Made by a program: the position numbers and the translations under genes. From Azolla pinnata (taxonomy: Eukaryota > Streptophyta > Polypodiopsida > Salviniales > Salviniaceae), in NCBI GenBank assembly GCA_037176905.1, contig JBBBWG010030610.1, positions 1 through 48,522 on the forward strand: a stretch of DNA of 48,522 bases. The letters run 5' to 3'. The stretch's first letter is position 1. Each line of letters begins with the position of its first letter. Below, in pieces: positions 10,141 to 22,200 of this stretch. The notes beneath the pieces were generated by a model. The model did no database searches, had not been told where the DNA came from, and worked only from the letters and a program-made list of their open reading frames with translations.

Positions 10141-11292
10141 AAATTTTAGAAATATTCAGAAAACGTATTTTAACATAGATGTTTAAAATATGGGCTAAAT
10201 ATGCTAAATAATTATATATGCTTACAATAAATTAAACCTACAACATATTGCTTAAATATTTCATATTCCAATTTTTTGATATGAGTAAACTTTATAAAAT
10301 CTCAAAGTGTACACAAAAATCAAGTTTTAAATGTAAATTTATTAAATGACAAATATTTAATAAATAATAGCTCTCATAAAACTTATCTTTGATATTTTGT
10401 AAATTTGATATAACAAAAATGACTTCCAAAATGTTTAAATACGTGTACAATATGTCTAAGTATTCTAAAACACCATTTTACTCATTATTACGCATTTCGT
10501 AACGTTATCTTGATGTTTTGAACACATAATTTGAAATGCATAGAGAGAAATAATGCTTAAGAAAAATAACAAGAACTCAATTTATAAATAAATAAATAAA
10601 GCTAATAAGATACGGTGATAAAATAATTGCTTTTAAAAATATAGGTCATAAGATCGAATCTCATGTTTTCTTTTTTTCTTTTTTTTTCTCCTTTATTTTT
10701 TTTATGGCGACCCACTCCGCAACCTATATGAGTGGTGTGCATAGAAGCGAAGGGGCAGAAGAGCATTGGCTTAGAAGAAAATCCTAATCTCAAACCCTAA
10801 TATCTACTTTCTAAAACCGTAATACCTACTTCGAAAACCCTAATACTTGATTCCAAAACTATATCACCTAGACCCTAATCTCTTTTAATATTTGTTCTAA
10901 ATCTTATTTTATATCTCTTCTAATCTAACCCTCATCCAAACCTTGATCTTTATCTCTTTTGATCTATCTCTTTTCGAATCTCTCTAATATCAAAACCCAA
11001 TCTCAATTACCCAAACCTAATCTCTCTAATTTCTCTTATTGAAATACATTTATTCTGAATTCTTATTCCCTCATATTGCTCTTCGAATACATTTATATTT
11101 CATTGATCTAAGGACAGTAATGTAATTATTTTCTCTAATTGAATTCCTATTATTTTCAAATATCAATATTTTCTTCAACTATTTATATCTCGGTTCAAAA
11201 CCCCAATGGTTCCACCTGACACATATATGGAGTTGTACAACCCATAATTTTATGACAAATTACCGCTAATGTCGAAACAACTCTTGGATCGG
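10141..11292. other. Gene-free stretch with a dispersed repeat
   Basis: The first 340 bp are AT-rich and match 14100-14340 of the neighbouring pseudogene tract. The remainder is the dispersed repeat listed separately at 10480-11262. I see no gene. Confidence 0.45.
10480..11262 (+). repeat. Dispersed repeat element, copy 1 (AACCCTAAT-rich)
   Basis: Similar in order and content to 30334-31282: an AAATGCAT start region, a B-box-like AAGATCGAATCTC, a T-rich tract, CAACCTATAT then GAGTGGT and GCATA, a long field of degenerate AACCCTAATCTCTTCTAAT repeats, and the end GGAGTTGTACAACCCA. No protein is encoded. It could be a solo LTR or a non-autonomous element; I could not find a target-site duplication. 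Confidence 0.6.
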
Positions 11293-13352
11293 TTACGTTT
11301 TGTTGAAGATCGGGTTTGTATTGGTTGGATTCTGCACACCAGTTGTCAAAGCCCCTGGCTGTTTTGGCATCTTTTCGTATGAGTTCTTGTCCATCTTGTT
11401 TTTGATTAATTTGATGCTTTGTACCACGATAAGCAACACGTACAACACGAAAAGTATGATGAACAGGCCACCGAAACTTTCGAAGGATATGTTACTGTTG
11501 CCCGTCAGAGCGGAGGTCGCACATTGGCCAGAGCCAAGCCATTTGTCTTTGATGCTTTGGAGCTCGCCGTTCTGCTCCAACGTGATGATGGCGAGCGAGA
11601 ACGCATTTGTCAATGGCGAGTTCTTTTTGAAGGCCTTGAAGAAAAAGCATAAACAGATGGGAATATATGTATATTAACCGTCTTGTTTAGGATGATGATA
11701 TGACCCATGACACAATGCGTGCATTGCGTATCTTTGATTATCTATGATTTAACATTTATAATACTTTTGTTATACCTGGCTATCAATGGATAGTGCATGA
11801 TAAAGGATCTAAATACTTCGGTACACATCAATCAATAAAAGATGAGAAAAACTACCCGAAAAACTGGTAGTAAATTTATTGAATACATTTAAATGCCTGC
11901 TGAATTTTGATACTTAGTTTTATCATTAATTGAGTGATCCTAATAACTTCTCGCTCATCGATTCTATCCCTATGGGATGGTTTGGAACTGTGCAGTTTAG
12001 TTTATTACCATAGATGTTTCATTTATATGGTTGGTCAAAGGTGAACCTTATCCGAGCTTAATGGTTCCATTCTCTCTGTAAACTCTCTAACGTTGTCACT
12101 TCCTTAGTTCACTAATCGAAGCATAGTTACTTTGAAATAAATCCGCGTATAAGAGATTAATACGACACTCACAAAGGCGAAGCCGCCGAAGTAGGCGATG
12201 CTCGGGTTGATGGTCGTATACTGGCATCCGTAGGAGGTGAGGAACGTGTCGACGTATGGTGACTCGTCGAGCACGGCTGAGACGATGCCAGAGCCGAGCA
12301 CGTGTTCATACTTGACCTCCGAATCGAGCGCCACGAGCCTCTCGTCCACGATCCCGAGGTTTCTCGTCAGGTAGTCGTGCACGAACGTCCCTGACTGATA
12401 CCCGATCTGCAGGCGGCTCTTCTGCAAGTCGACAAACCTGGCGATGGTTGGAAGTGGCTGTTGCGCCGCTAAGATGGACGACAAGCTCGCAGTGTAGCTC
12501 GACTGGAAGATGAGCACGGCGATGAGCCACGTGGCGATCAACATGCGGCTGAGGTGCGACGACGGATCGTTCTCTTGTTGTGGCAAAGATCAGATGAGAA
12601 CGTTCGTTAGTACATTTCTTTTTGCGCGCGATCATATGTTGAGTTTTGTGATAAAAAGAAAGAAAGATATATTAACGTCTTCTACGACTAGAATTGGGCA
12701 CACGAGACAAAAGATACAACAGTGCCCAATAATCATCCGAAGTACAAAAAAATGAAAAATGAAAAACATGAGCGTTTGTCCATGATGCTTGCTTACTGTG
12801 GCAGAAGAACATGGTCATCGTTATGCACCTGCACCATATAAGTAAACAAACCGTAAGTATTATAGAGTTGATATCTCTTGCTTGTGAGCCTTTTTAGATA
12901 AGTTTATTTTTATTTTTATAAATGAGTCTGCCTTCTTTGTAATATTTTTTTTAAATATTAATACATGGTTAAATCTTAAAAAGAAAAAAAAATCAAACTC
13001 TGTAGTGTGTTACTATGAACTTAATAACCCGTGCATCGACTTACTATTAGGCGAGAAAGAAATATAGCAGAACTATCTCGTGTACATCGGCTAGTTATAG
13101 CTATAGTTGGGAACTCATTGGATTGTGTACATAGATGTGTACAATCCCAATGGATCCTCATCGTTAGTTTAGGCCGATATCTATACATACCATCCTCCCA
13201 CTCTATGATGTGATGAGGGGCAAGCAAACACTCATGAATCTAGGCAAGCAAACAACCATGCGCAGGCTCGACTGCACGTAAGGTTGCGTAAAGTCCACCT
13301 TCTCCCATCGATCCTTGGTTATGGTCACGTCGGCCACCACTCCGTCGATGCC
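11293..13352 (-). pseudogene. GLR pseudogene with intact pore and S2 exons (C)
   Basis: Exons 3-5 are intact: 12828-12797 (pore loop WCITMTMFFCHK), 12573-12173 (401 nt; SSYTASLSSIL and VLDESPYVD) and 11634-11293 (DKWLGSGQC, M4, tail). Exon 2 starts correctly at 13352 (TITKDRWEKVDFTQPY) but stops matching at about 13254, right after LRMVV, so M1 is lost. Exon 1 is absent from its place; only a degraded exon 1-like scrap on the plus strand is left near 13970-14010. The lack of a signal peptide, half of S1 and M1 makes a channel impossible. The clean reading frames in exons 4 and 5 suggest that loss was recent. Confidence 0.82.
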
Positions 13353-13369
13353 CTGGCGATGGATCGATC

Positions 13370-14933
13370 AATTCAGAGCTACTACGCATTCGTCGCTGAC
13401 CAAAAATCCATCGAATGGCTTGTAATTTGCATCACAATTGAACGCCTTTTAAGACACGGAATGATTTCAAGGTCGTGTTTTCAATCCGTAATTCTGTTCC
13501 TCCTGATAAGCGTAATAGGTCTCTTGATGACAGCTTTTTTTGTGTGGGCGTGACGAAACTTATCTCTTCTTACAAACCCTAAACCCTAAACCCTAAACCC
13601 TAAACCTGAAATCCTAAACACTACACCTTTAATCCTCCTCCCCCTCTTCCTCCTGGCTCTTCCAAGTGATTTTAAATCCTTGTTTGCGCTTTTGGAGAGA
13701 CGCCCAATAGGAAGCTTCGACGAAAACAAGACCGTGTTTCCCACATTTCTTGCCACTGTTGATGAGCACACGGCTTTCGCTCTTCATTTTTGCCTTCTCC
13801 ACAAGATCTAATCCTTAGTTATACATCTTTTGGCAATGACCTTCCGAATTCGACGGTTTTGTGGCCCACACGTCTTCTCCTTGTTTTTTTAGTTGTTGCA
13901 AATGGCCAGACCGAGTCAAAAATGGTGGCTTGAAACCGTGTTGATTGTGCCTTGAAAAACGACTCATAAATCGTCGCGGCTTCACCGTGGCAATCGCGCA
14001 TGTCACCCTCTTCGGGTCTACTAATCAATCCTGTTACATTAAGTGTAAGCATACGATACACGTACTTCATGCTGTGTATTGTACAAAGTATCTAATGAAG
14101 AAATTATAAATGCATACAATACGCATTTTAACATATATGTTAAAAAATGGGCTACATATGCTAAAATAATTATATATGCTTACAGTAAATTAAGCCTACA
14201 ACATACTGCTTAAATATTTCATATTCCAGTTTTTTGATATGAGTAAATTCTACCAAATCTCAAAGTGTACAAAAGAAATGAAGTTTTAAATGTTAAGTTT
14301 ATTCAATGACCAATATCTACTAAATAGTAGCTCTGGTAAAACTTATCCTTGAAGATCACTCCGAGAGGATCTGTAGTTTTTTTGAAAACAAATAATCTTT
14401 CGATTAGTTATGAAATAAAAATCCAAGATAACGGTCCCAACACAATTAGGATATCGATTTGAATGGGCCCTTGAAACTATTGAGGGATGACGTCGAACTG
14501 AGTAGTTGTACAGTGACTAGAGTCAAGCCCTTCCGAAATCGTCAACTAAGCCACACTAGCCCATCAAACTTTTAGTACGTTGTTATCAGCTCAAGAATCT
14601 CGATGCAACGCTCAAAGATCTTAATTTGTCCACTTGCCCATCAAATTAACGACTTGTGCCGTTATCATAAAGACGACGTTTTTTACTATACTTCTTTACT
14701 TTAGATTTTTCTTCCTTTTTACCCTCTTTATTTTTTTGGTCTATTGCTTTTTTGGGTTATGCTTTACCTTTTCCTTTCACCTCTTCTCACCTCTACCACC
14801 TTTGAGTTTACACATCTTCACTTGGATTGGAATATTCCTTGCGTTTGGTTAAGATTGGGTTTGGTGTTGGTTGGATTCTGCGCACCGGAGAGTCTGACAA
14901 GTTCAGGCGATTCGTATCGCCAACTTTTTATAG
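13370..14933. other. Non-coding duplicate tract with telomere-like insert
   Basis: Positions 13370-14150 match 9560-10140 on the same strand, including the region of the misplaced exon 1 scrap, so they belong to the tandemly duplicated pseudogene tract. A telomere-like array sits at 13573-13606. From 14350 to 14930 I see no gene. Confidence 0.5.
13573..13606 (+). repeat. Interstitial plant telomere repeat
   Basis: Four to five perfect CCCTAAA units (plant telomere type) lie in the pseudogene tract. The corresponding part of the sister tract near 9740 lacks them, so the array was added after the tandem duplication, for example during double-strand break repair. Confidence 0.9.
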
Positions 14934-14971
14934 CTAAAGTGGTGCAATAGAGGTCTTGGGTTCAAGTCTCC
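14931..14971 (+). repeat. tRNA-derived (SINE-like) head
   Basis: TAGCTAAAGTGG at 14931-14942 fits the Pol III A-box pattern and GGTTCAAGTCTC at 14959-14970 is close to the B box. The spacing is shorter than in a tRNA gene. It overlaps the 3' end of the GLR pseudogene exon 5 on the other strand. It may be a SINE head or a tRNA remnant; no cloverleaf can be drawn with confidence. Confidence 0.4.
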
Positions 14972-17595
14972 TGGTTCTTAGAATCGGCGAAACCGGGATT
15001 CGATCCCTGTTCTCATCGTTGTTCATCGCTTCTTCTGGAGCATGTACCCTCGACATCTTCCCATCGATCGTGCGTCTGATCAATCTCAGGCTCCGGAGCA
15101 CGAAGAACCCCGCGTATAATCCTACTAGGATGCTGAATAGGCCCCCGAAATGGTTGATCGACATGTTGCTGTTGGCGATGCGAGCAGATGCACAGTTCCC
15201 AGAGCCGAGCCATTTGTCTTTGATGCTCTGGAGCCCACCGTTTTGCTCGAGCGAGAACGCATCCGTCAAGGGCGAGCCCTTTCTAAAGGCCTTGGATAAT
15301 GATAATAACAATAGTAAAAGATAATCAGATTAACACCTTCTTAGAGAGATATGACCCATGAGACAAAACACACAATAATGTTTTGTGCATTTAATCGTTT
15401 ATTCTTACGACATTAGTGCGAGTATTTATAATGGCAGTTTGTCTATCGAAGAGGAATGAATCGATATAAATATGCCAGCTTCTGTTAGTCGAATACACTA
15501 GTAAGGGAAATCGATTGGTAAACAACCATAGGAAGTAGGAAGAGATTAGTAAATAACAGTAGGAAGATTATGAATCAAGGAACATGAGAAGAGAGTGGTG
15601 GAAGTGGTTATTAAGAGAAGAATAGAACGGATTAGCGAGAAATGATAAGGACTGAATCGGTTCGTGAGGAGATTGGGCATGAATCAGTAATTTCTAATTT
15701 TAAAAAGGGTTAAAATGCAGTTTGTCCAAGTTTGTCAGGCGTTTCTTCCGGCAATTTTCTCATATATAAAGATTAACACACTCACAAAGGGCAAAGCCGC
15801 AAAAGTAGGCGATGCTTGGCTCCAAAGTAGGAAGATTGTGAATCAAGGAACATGAGAAGAGATGGACTGAAGTGATTAGTAAGAGACGGATAGAATGGAT
15901 TAGCAAGAAGGGAGTAAGAATGGATCGGTCAGCGAGGAAGCTAGGCCTTAATTTGTAAACTCTGATTTTAGTAAGCGTCGAAATGCAATTAATCCAAGTT
16001 TGTGAGGTATTTTCTTTCAGGTAAGTTTCCCTATAAAGATGAATGTACTCACAAGACAAAAATGTTATTGGAAAATTTCCCTCTTTGACTCTGTAAATCA
16101 TAGAATTAACCATATGTACACCATACGCGTTTGCATTCGTGTGTGTTTCAATCAAATGTGTTTGGTAAATTATCTTCAAGACTTTAGTTAGTATTGCTTT
16201 TGACCCCAAGTAGTTCTGTGATAGAAAGAAAGAAAGAAAGAAAGAAAGATTTATTAACGTCTTCTACGACCAAAATTCGGCTCTCGAGACAAAAGATACA
16301 ACAGTGTGATGTGTACCACCCAATCATCCAAACGTATGTACAAAAAAGATGAGCAAAAGGAAAAAACAAGAGAGTCTGAAGTCCATGATGCTTCGCTTAC
16401 TTTGGGAGAAGAACACGGCCATCGTCGTATACCTACAGATGAGCAACAAACCGTGCTTGTTACGGAGTACAAAAATAAGTAATGATCGAATCGATAGTGT
16501 TTCGCTGTGAATTCAAACCCGCACTCTCGCTCACCGTGAGGTCAAGCCAAGAATTATAGCACAACTATTTTATGTACAATCGATTGAGTCTAGCGATAGT
16601 TGGAACTCGGAACCGATTGGATTTGTTGTGTACATGGATGTGAATACAGAGGAGGGGTGTGTAGTATTATTCCTTCTCTTGTGTAATGCAATGAAGGGCA
16701 AGCGAACACTCATGTATCCAGCTGGTTTCTGTTCAGTTAATGTAGTATCTCAAGTTTAGAAAATGTATTAATCATAACTAACTATAGCTACGAATGCGAT
16801 GCAGGTAGCCAGTTAGTGCCAGAAGGATGTTTCTGTTACCAAATCGTCTCCGAGAGCAGAGCTCGACAGGCGGGGCTCTGCGGGTGTATGTCGCGGTCTT
16901 TGAGCTCCATGTAGAAGAGCAAGAGGGCAGTCTTGAAGCATAGAGGGGACACGATCGTGGCCCAGAGCTTGGCAGAGAACGGGGCCAGGAAGATCCAGAA
17001 GTCGGAATCGACCTCGCTAGATCGCAGGGGCACGACCATGCGCAGGCTAAGGCTGCGTAAAATCCGCCTTCTTCCATCGATCCTTGGTTATGGTCATATC
17101 GGCCACAACTCCGTCAATGTCCTGTGTAAACCCAAAGCGAGCGTATTGTTCCAGGGTTTGATTAACCCGGTGGATCAGAGACACTTACGCCTTCGCCCGT
17201 TCTCGTCAGCAGCAGGCAAAATGGCCCCAATAGTAAAAACTTATTACCTCGGAATCGACGAGCTCCTGCAAGAGTTCATCGTACTGTGGGTCGGTGCTAC
17301 CATCGCCGTACGCCACGAATGCGAAATCGAGCCTTCGATCGAGCTTCAGGATCTCGACGCAGCGCTCGAAGACCTCGGCGGAGAAGCCAGAGAAAGCGAG
17401 CTCCGTCTCGTTGCGTGCCGATGCCGATCTCCACGTCACAAACTCCTGGAATCCCAGTTTCAACGGCACCAGCATCTTGATGCTCTTCTTCTCCTCTTGG
17501 TTTCCGCCGGCCACCGCCGCCGCAGGTGTGAACACGGCCATCGCGAGCAAAGCCAGAATTAGCGCCGGCGCCTGGCCATCAGGACACCGCACCAT
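14934..17595 (-). pseudogene. GLR pseudogene with frameshift in S1 (D)
   Basis: Exon 1 is intact (17595-17248: signal peptide, S1 start, GYGDGSTDPQYDELLQELVD-like region). Exon 2 (17121-16840) lacks 11 nt after ADFTQP compared with its relatives, giving an immediate stop; its M1 part is still recognisable. The pore mini-exon 16432-16401 is perfect (WYTTMAVFFSQ). Exon 4 is reduced to about 40 nt (15825-15786, SIAYFCGFA). Exon 5 (15290-14934) keeps DKWLGSGNC and M4, but four residues before LEQNG are deleted. Multiple lesions make it non-functional. Confidence 0.85.
15530..16060. repeat. Local tandem duplication in GLR pseudogene D
   Basis: The stretch at about 15530-15790 (AGTAGGAAGATT, then GAATCAAGGAACATGAGAAG and onward) recurs at about 15825-16050 with moderate divergence. 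The junction falls where exon 4 is truncated, so this duplication may have replaced most of exon 4. Confidence 0.65.
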
Positions 17596-19263
17596 CCCTT
17601 AAATTGCACCTTAATCCTCCTCTTTTCCTTAAATTGCACCTTAAATCCTCCTCTTTTCTCCTCCTAATTTGTTGCTCAACTACTTCTCCTTCTTCCTTCT
17701 TATGACACAAGGAACCAATGTCAAGGACTCAATTCTGACGCTTATCTATCTATCTATCTATATATATAGGCATTGCAGATGATTCCGTGTTTCTGAACCC
17801 GTGTCGAAGATGAACACTGTTTTTTGTTTTTGTCCTTTTAGGGGGGTGGTTTTGTCTTGGCAATGGAACTGACTGAATCCGAGTGTTTTTAGACCCAGGT
17901 AAATTTTCGCTGCAACAACAGCTATGCCCAACACTCTGGCCATGACAAGCAACAAACTCCGACAAAAACAGAAAAGACAAGAAGAAAACGCGAAACCAAA
18001 TGCGAGTGCCACGCAAATCCAGCCTCGTTGCGATTTCGAATGGGTCAATCTTTTGGGCTTCAGCTCTTTGGCAGAGGGGGATATGAATCGAACGCGTCGA
18101 GACTCCGCTTGAATGGTAGTGAACTATTTGTACAAATTGGATGTTTTTATATCTTCTGAAGGATTTGGCCTCTTGTATAGATCATTTCATGACTAGGAGG
18201 AGTGTGATCCAGTATGTCTTTCAGAAGCTGAAACAAGCAAAAACTTCATGGAAAGAAGCTGAAATGCCAGCCATTTGACAGAAATGCCATTTGGCTTTAA
18301 AAATCTTGTCAGCTTTATTGACTTGACTCATCCGGTTATTGTGATTGATCAGCAGCAGCAATGGACTATCTTCACAAGGTGGAATTAAATACATAAAATC
18401 CGCTTGTCGTATCTATACACATGATCTACACCACTTCCATGCTATTTATTGACTCTCTCCAAAGCTTCCCAAAACATCCAGAATAGTCTTTAGTAGCTAG
18501 CAATCAAACAAGCTTGAATAGTACACCACATGTATACAGTGCTGAAGCTTCAGTAACTTTGTGAGACAGTTGTTAACTCAATGACTTTTGGAGGGCAACA
18601 TGTAAAGTCCACCATTGAAAAAAAAACCAAATTGTAGGTCATTTGAGCGAAAACAAGAGGGGGGGGGGGGACTCCTAAAAATGATGCGAGGAATACTACA
18701 TCGAAAAAAAGGAGAAAACAGGGGAAGATAGGGTGATTTCCACACTAACATGGCCGAAATTATATCAAGCCAGTACACAAACAGGGTAGACGAGAAAAAG
18801 ATTCCAAATGTTCAACAAAAAGAACAAGTGCACACAAACAGGAAACTGAGCAGATGAATAATAGACTGCTTAATTGCACAAAAGGAGCAACAATGTGATT
18901 ATTAAAATGGAACTCAGCTAATCATCCAACCAAAAGCTGGTTCCAAATTCCAAGCGCTCTAGCGTAGCAAGACATCTGGAATTTGGCCATGTCAAATGAT
19001 CTCTTGCATCTTTTTCGATTCAGTCCATTTATCTTTGAACTACTAGTACAGGAATCTACAGATTATTGAACTTTGCTCCTCTTTTCGTTTTCTACGAACA
19101 CTTCTAGATGGTTAGATGTGCACATTTGTTGACTCTTTACTTCACCTTCTCTCCTAAGGTCTGCTTGAACCTTGATTTCTCCTTCGGACAGGCTTAGACG
19201 TAATATTTTATAATCCTCGACGCCAATAAAACAATTTTGCTTCATTTTGGCGGTTGCAAGTTT
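17596..19263. other. Intergenic region between GLR pseudogene D and the ABCG gene
   Basis: No gene was recognised. It contains a duplicated CCTTAAATTGCACCTTAAT stretch (17596-17660), a (CTAT)n run at 17745-17765 and a G-run at 18660-18670. The right part probably holds the 3' UTR of the minus-strand ABCG gene. Confidence 0.4.
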
Positions 19264-22200
19264 TCATGCCTTGGTTTCCTTCTCAATATTTTCAAGCTTT
19301 ACTGAAGAAGAAGAACCTTGCTTTGAGTTCGGGGATTCCAGCCCTTGGAACTTTGGTTTATTCCTCTGAAGAAGAGCATACGACATCCAATACCAAAAGA
19401 ACAGGATGCGAGCTTCTTGTGCCATTACGTCTTTGATAGAGCTCTGTGCGAATGTCATTCTCTCTAATACCTTCAATATAAAACATACCAAACATGTGTA
19501 ATCTTTTGAGGGACTATATATATGTCTATAAATAGATAGATAGACAGACAGACAGATAGACATAGACATACACAGTCAGATAGTGATCGAAAAAACTAGC
19601 AAACTACCCCAAACTTCTTGGACGTTTCCCACAATACCCATTGAGCTTTTGGAAAATTTACAAAAATGCCCATGTACTAGTAGTCAACCGTCTGCAACTA
19701 CAGGGGATTTAAGTTGAAATGCTTGAAAACGTTGGACAGCCCTGTGCCTATCAAAGTGAAGGGGTATTCCAGCTGCATTTTTTTCCTTAAATCGTAAAAT
19801 ACATACCTGCTCCCCGGTTTGAAGATCATATGAATTGGAGTGCTCAAACTCGAGCCCTCTAAACTCATTCAAGCATAGCCCTTGGAATGCCCTAGACAAA
19901 ACAACATCCAGGTGGTGCAACATGCTTCAGAAACATACAAATAAATAATAAATAAAAAGAGACAAAGATAGGAATAACAAGTGTGAATCACATCATATAA
20001 TACATGTTATGCATTGTAGCTTTTCATGCAAAGCATTATTATCTTTTCATGCTGCATAAACATATATATGTACCATCGGATCAAAGAGGCACGGGGGATC
20101 CATCGAAAGACCGCAGGTGTGTTTTCCGAGTTCACATAGTAACCACCAAAAACTATAAAAACTGTCATCAGGGAAGGTCCAAGTGCCATCGCTGCCTCAG
20201 TGGTGGGCACCATTGCTCCAACAGTTAGTCCCATTGCAGATGCCGTAAATGCTTCAATTGTTATTATGCTACAAAATTGCCCAAACCTAATCATACAAGC
20301 CAAAATGGAAAAAGAAACTGGAGTATTAAACAAACAAATGTAAACGATTGAGAATACAAATAGCAATAACTAAAAAAAAATAAGAGACAGGAAAATGGAT
20401 GTGGATGACCATGGTGAAGAAGAATCAAAGAGTTTTTCCTACTATGGTGATCTTCATGCTCGCTAATTATGTTTCTGGAAACAAGTGAGTTGAATATGGC
20501 TCTTCAAAAGAAACCAACAAGTGAAAATGTCACATTTGCAATGGAATCTTTGGATTTCGATCATTCATTTCAGCCAAAGTAATGAATGCTTCATTGGATC
20601 AGTAAGCTTCACTTTTACTGTAAGTCAAATAGAAGTCAGACTCATGCAAATTAACTACGACAGGTAGTTATGGAGAGAGGGCTAAGAAACTTCAGGAAAC
20701 AGCTTTGAGGAAAGTTTGTCATTGGGAAGCTCTGTAGATGGATACCATAGAGGTCTTATTACTGTTGCCTTCAGAGGGCCAAATAATGAATCACAAAGAA
20801 AAGCTACTCCACATGATCATAGATTGCACTAAGGAAAATTATGGGTCGAGGCAAGCCTTGAGACTGGCAGATGAATGCATGCAGTAATACAGTGAGGATT
20901 AAGAAAATACGGGGGAATGCAAAGTTCAATTGCTTCAAAGATGGGGAGGGGGTTAAGTATCAATGCTCGGGACAAACACACATGGCAGATCATCATCTAA
21001 TCGGTCACATTGTCAAGAATATATGATATATTGTCTGGACGCAATGATGTGAGTAAGATCTAGGTTATACACAGTTCATATATAGCAAAAAATAATTTGT
21101 TTTACAAACGCACCTAATAAGAGACTTGTTAAGGCCCGCCATAGGGTATAGAATTGTTCCAAAAACTAAAGGAAATGATGCACTGATTGGTACTTCTGCA
21201 ATCAATTTTGACAACAAATAGGGGCCTAGTTTGTAGCTTCCTTTTGCACGTTCACGATCAACAATCTGTTTCTCTTTCGGGAAAATGTTCACTGTCTTGG
21301 TAAGCGCAGCCATTGCAGTGTTGATTGCGGCCACCTACAAAAGCATTTCATCTGTCTAATGACATCTTTGTTTCCAAATATACAGGCTAGAGATAGATAG
21401 ATAGATTTTATTATCATCCTCAGAGATCAGATACCAAAAAAGAAGCAGTTTTGACACAAATCATGGAATTTAGCAGTGACTTGAGAACTATTTTCTCAAT
21501 TAACATTGGAGGACAAAAGAAGATGGCTTAAATTAGTTAATTTTCACCTCTCTCTCATATTACTTTCCTTGCCAATACTTGATAAACAACTAGAGAGAGC
21601 TAAGAGCATAAGAGAAAAAATTGAGTTTTTCACGTTCCCGGAACTTAATGTTTGACATGGTAAAACAAATGCAAATATGAGTAACTTGTGCAATTTAGCA
21701 GTGATTGAAGAATTTTACCAATGAACATCGCAGGACAAAAGAAGACAGCTTTAATTAGTTAATTTTACCTCTCTCACATAGTACTTTCCTTGCCAAGACT
21801 TGATAAACAGCTAGAGAGCTAAGAGCACAAAAGAAAAAATTGACAAGTTTTTCATGTTCAAGGAACTTAATGTTTGACATGGTCAAACAAATCCAAATAT
21901 GAGTAAGGGTACCTGAAGAAGTCCCATCCTATCTTGAATCGCAGTCTGCATGAATCCCATCCTCCAGAAAATCGATCCGAATATAAGTGCTGATGAGATT
22001 GACATATTTGCTCGGACTTTATTTGTAGGACCATCTCTAGTAGTCTATGTAAAAGTAAAAATTTTTGAGTAAAAATATATTCACAAGAGAGAAATGAAGA
22101 ATACAATATCAAACTAGAAGGAAGAACCTGAAGCCATGCACGTTTCAACAACAACTGGAACTGTTTCCACCATCCTACTTTGTTCTGTTTGAACCAGTGT

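Noticed and set aside
10602..10793. Short minus-strand open frame in the dispersed repeat
   Set aside because: It is not preserved in the second copy at 30460-30650.
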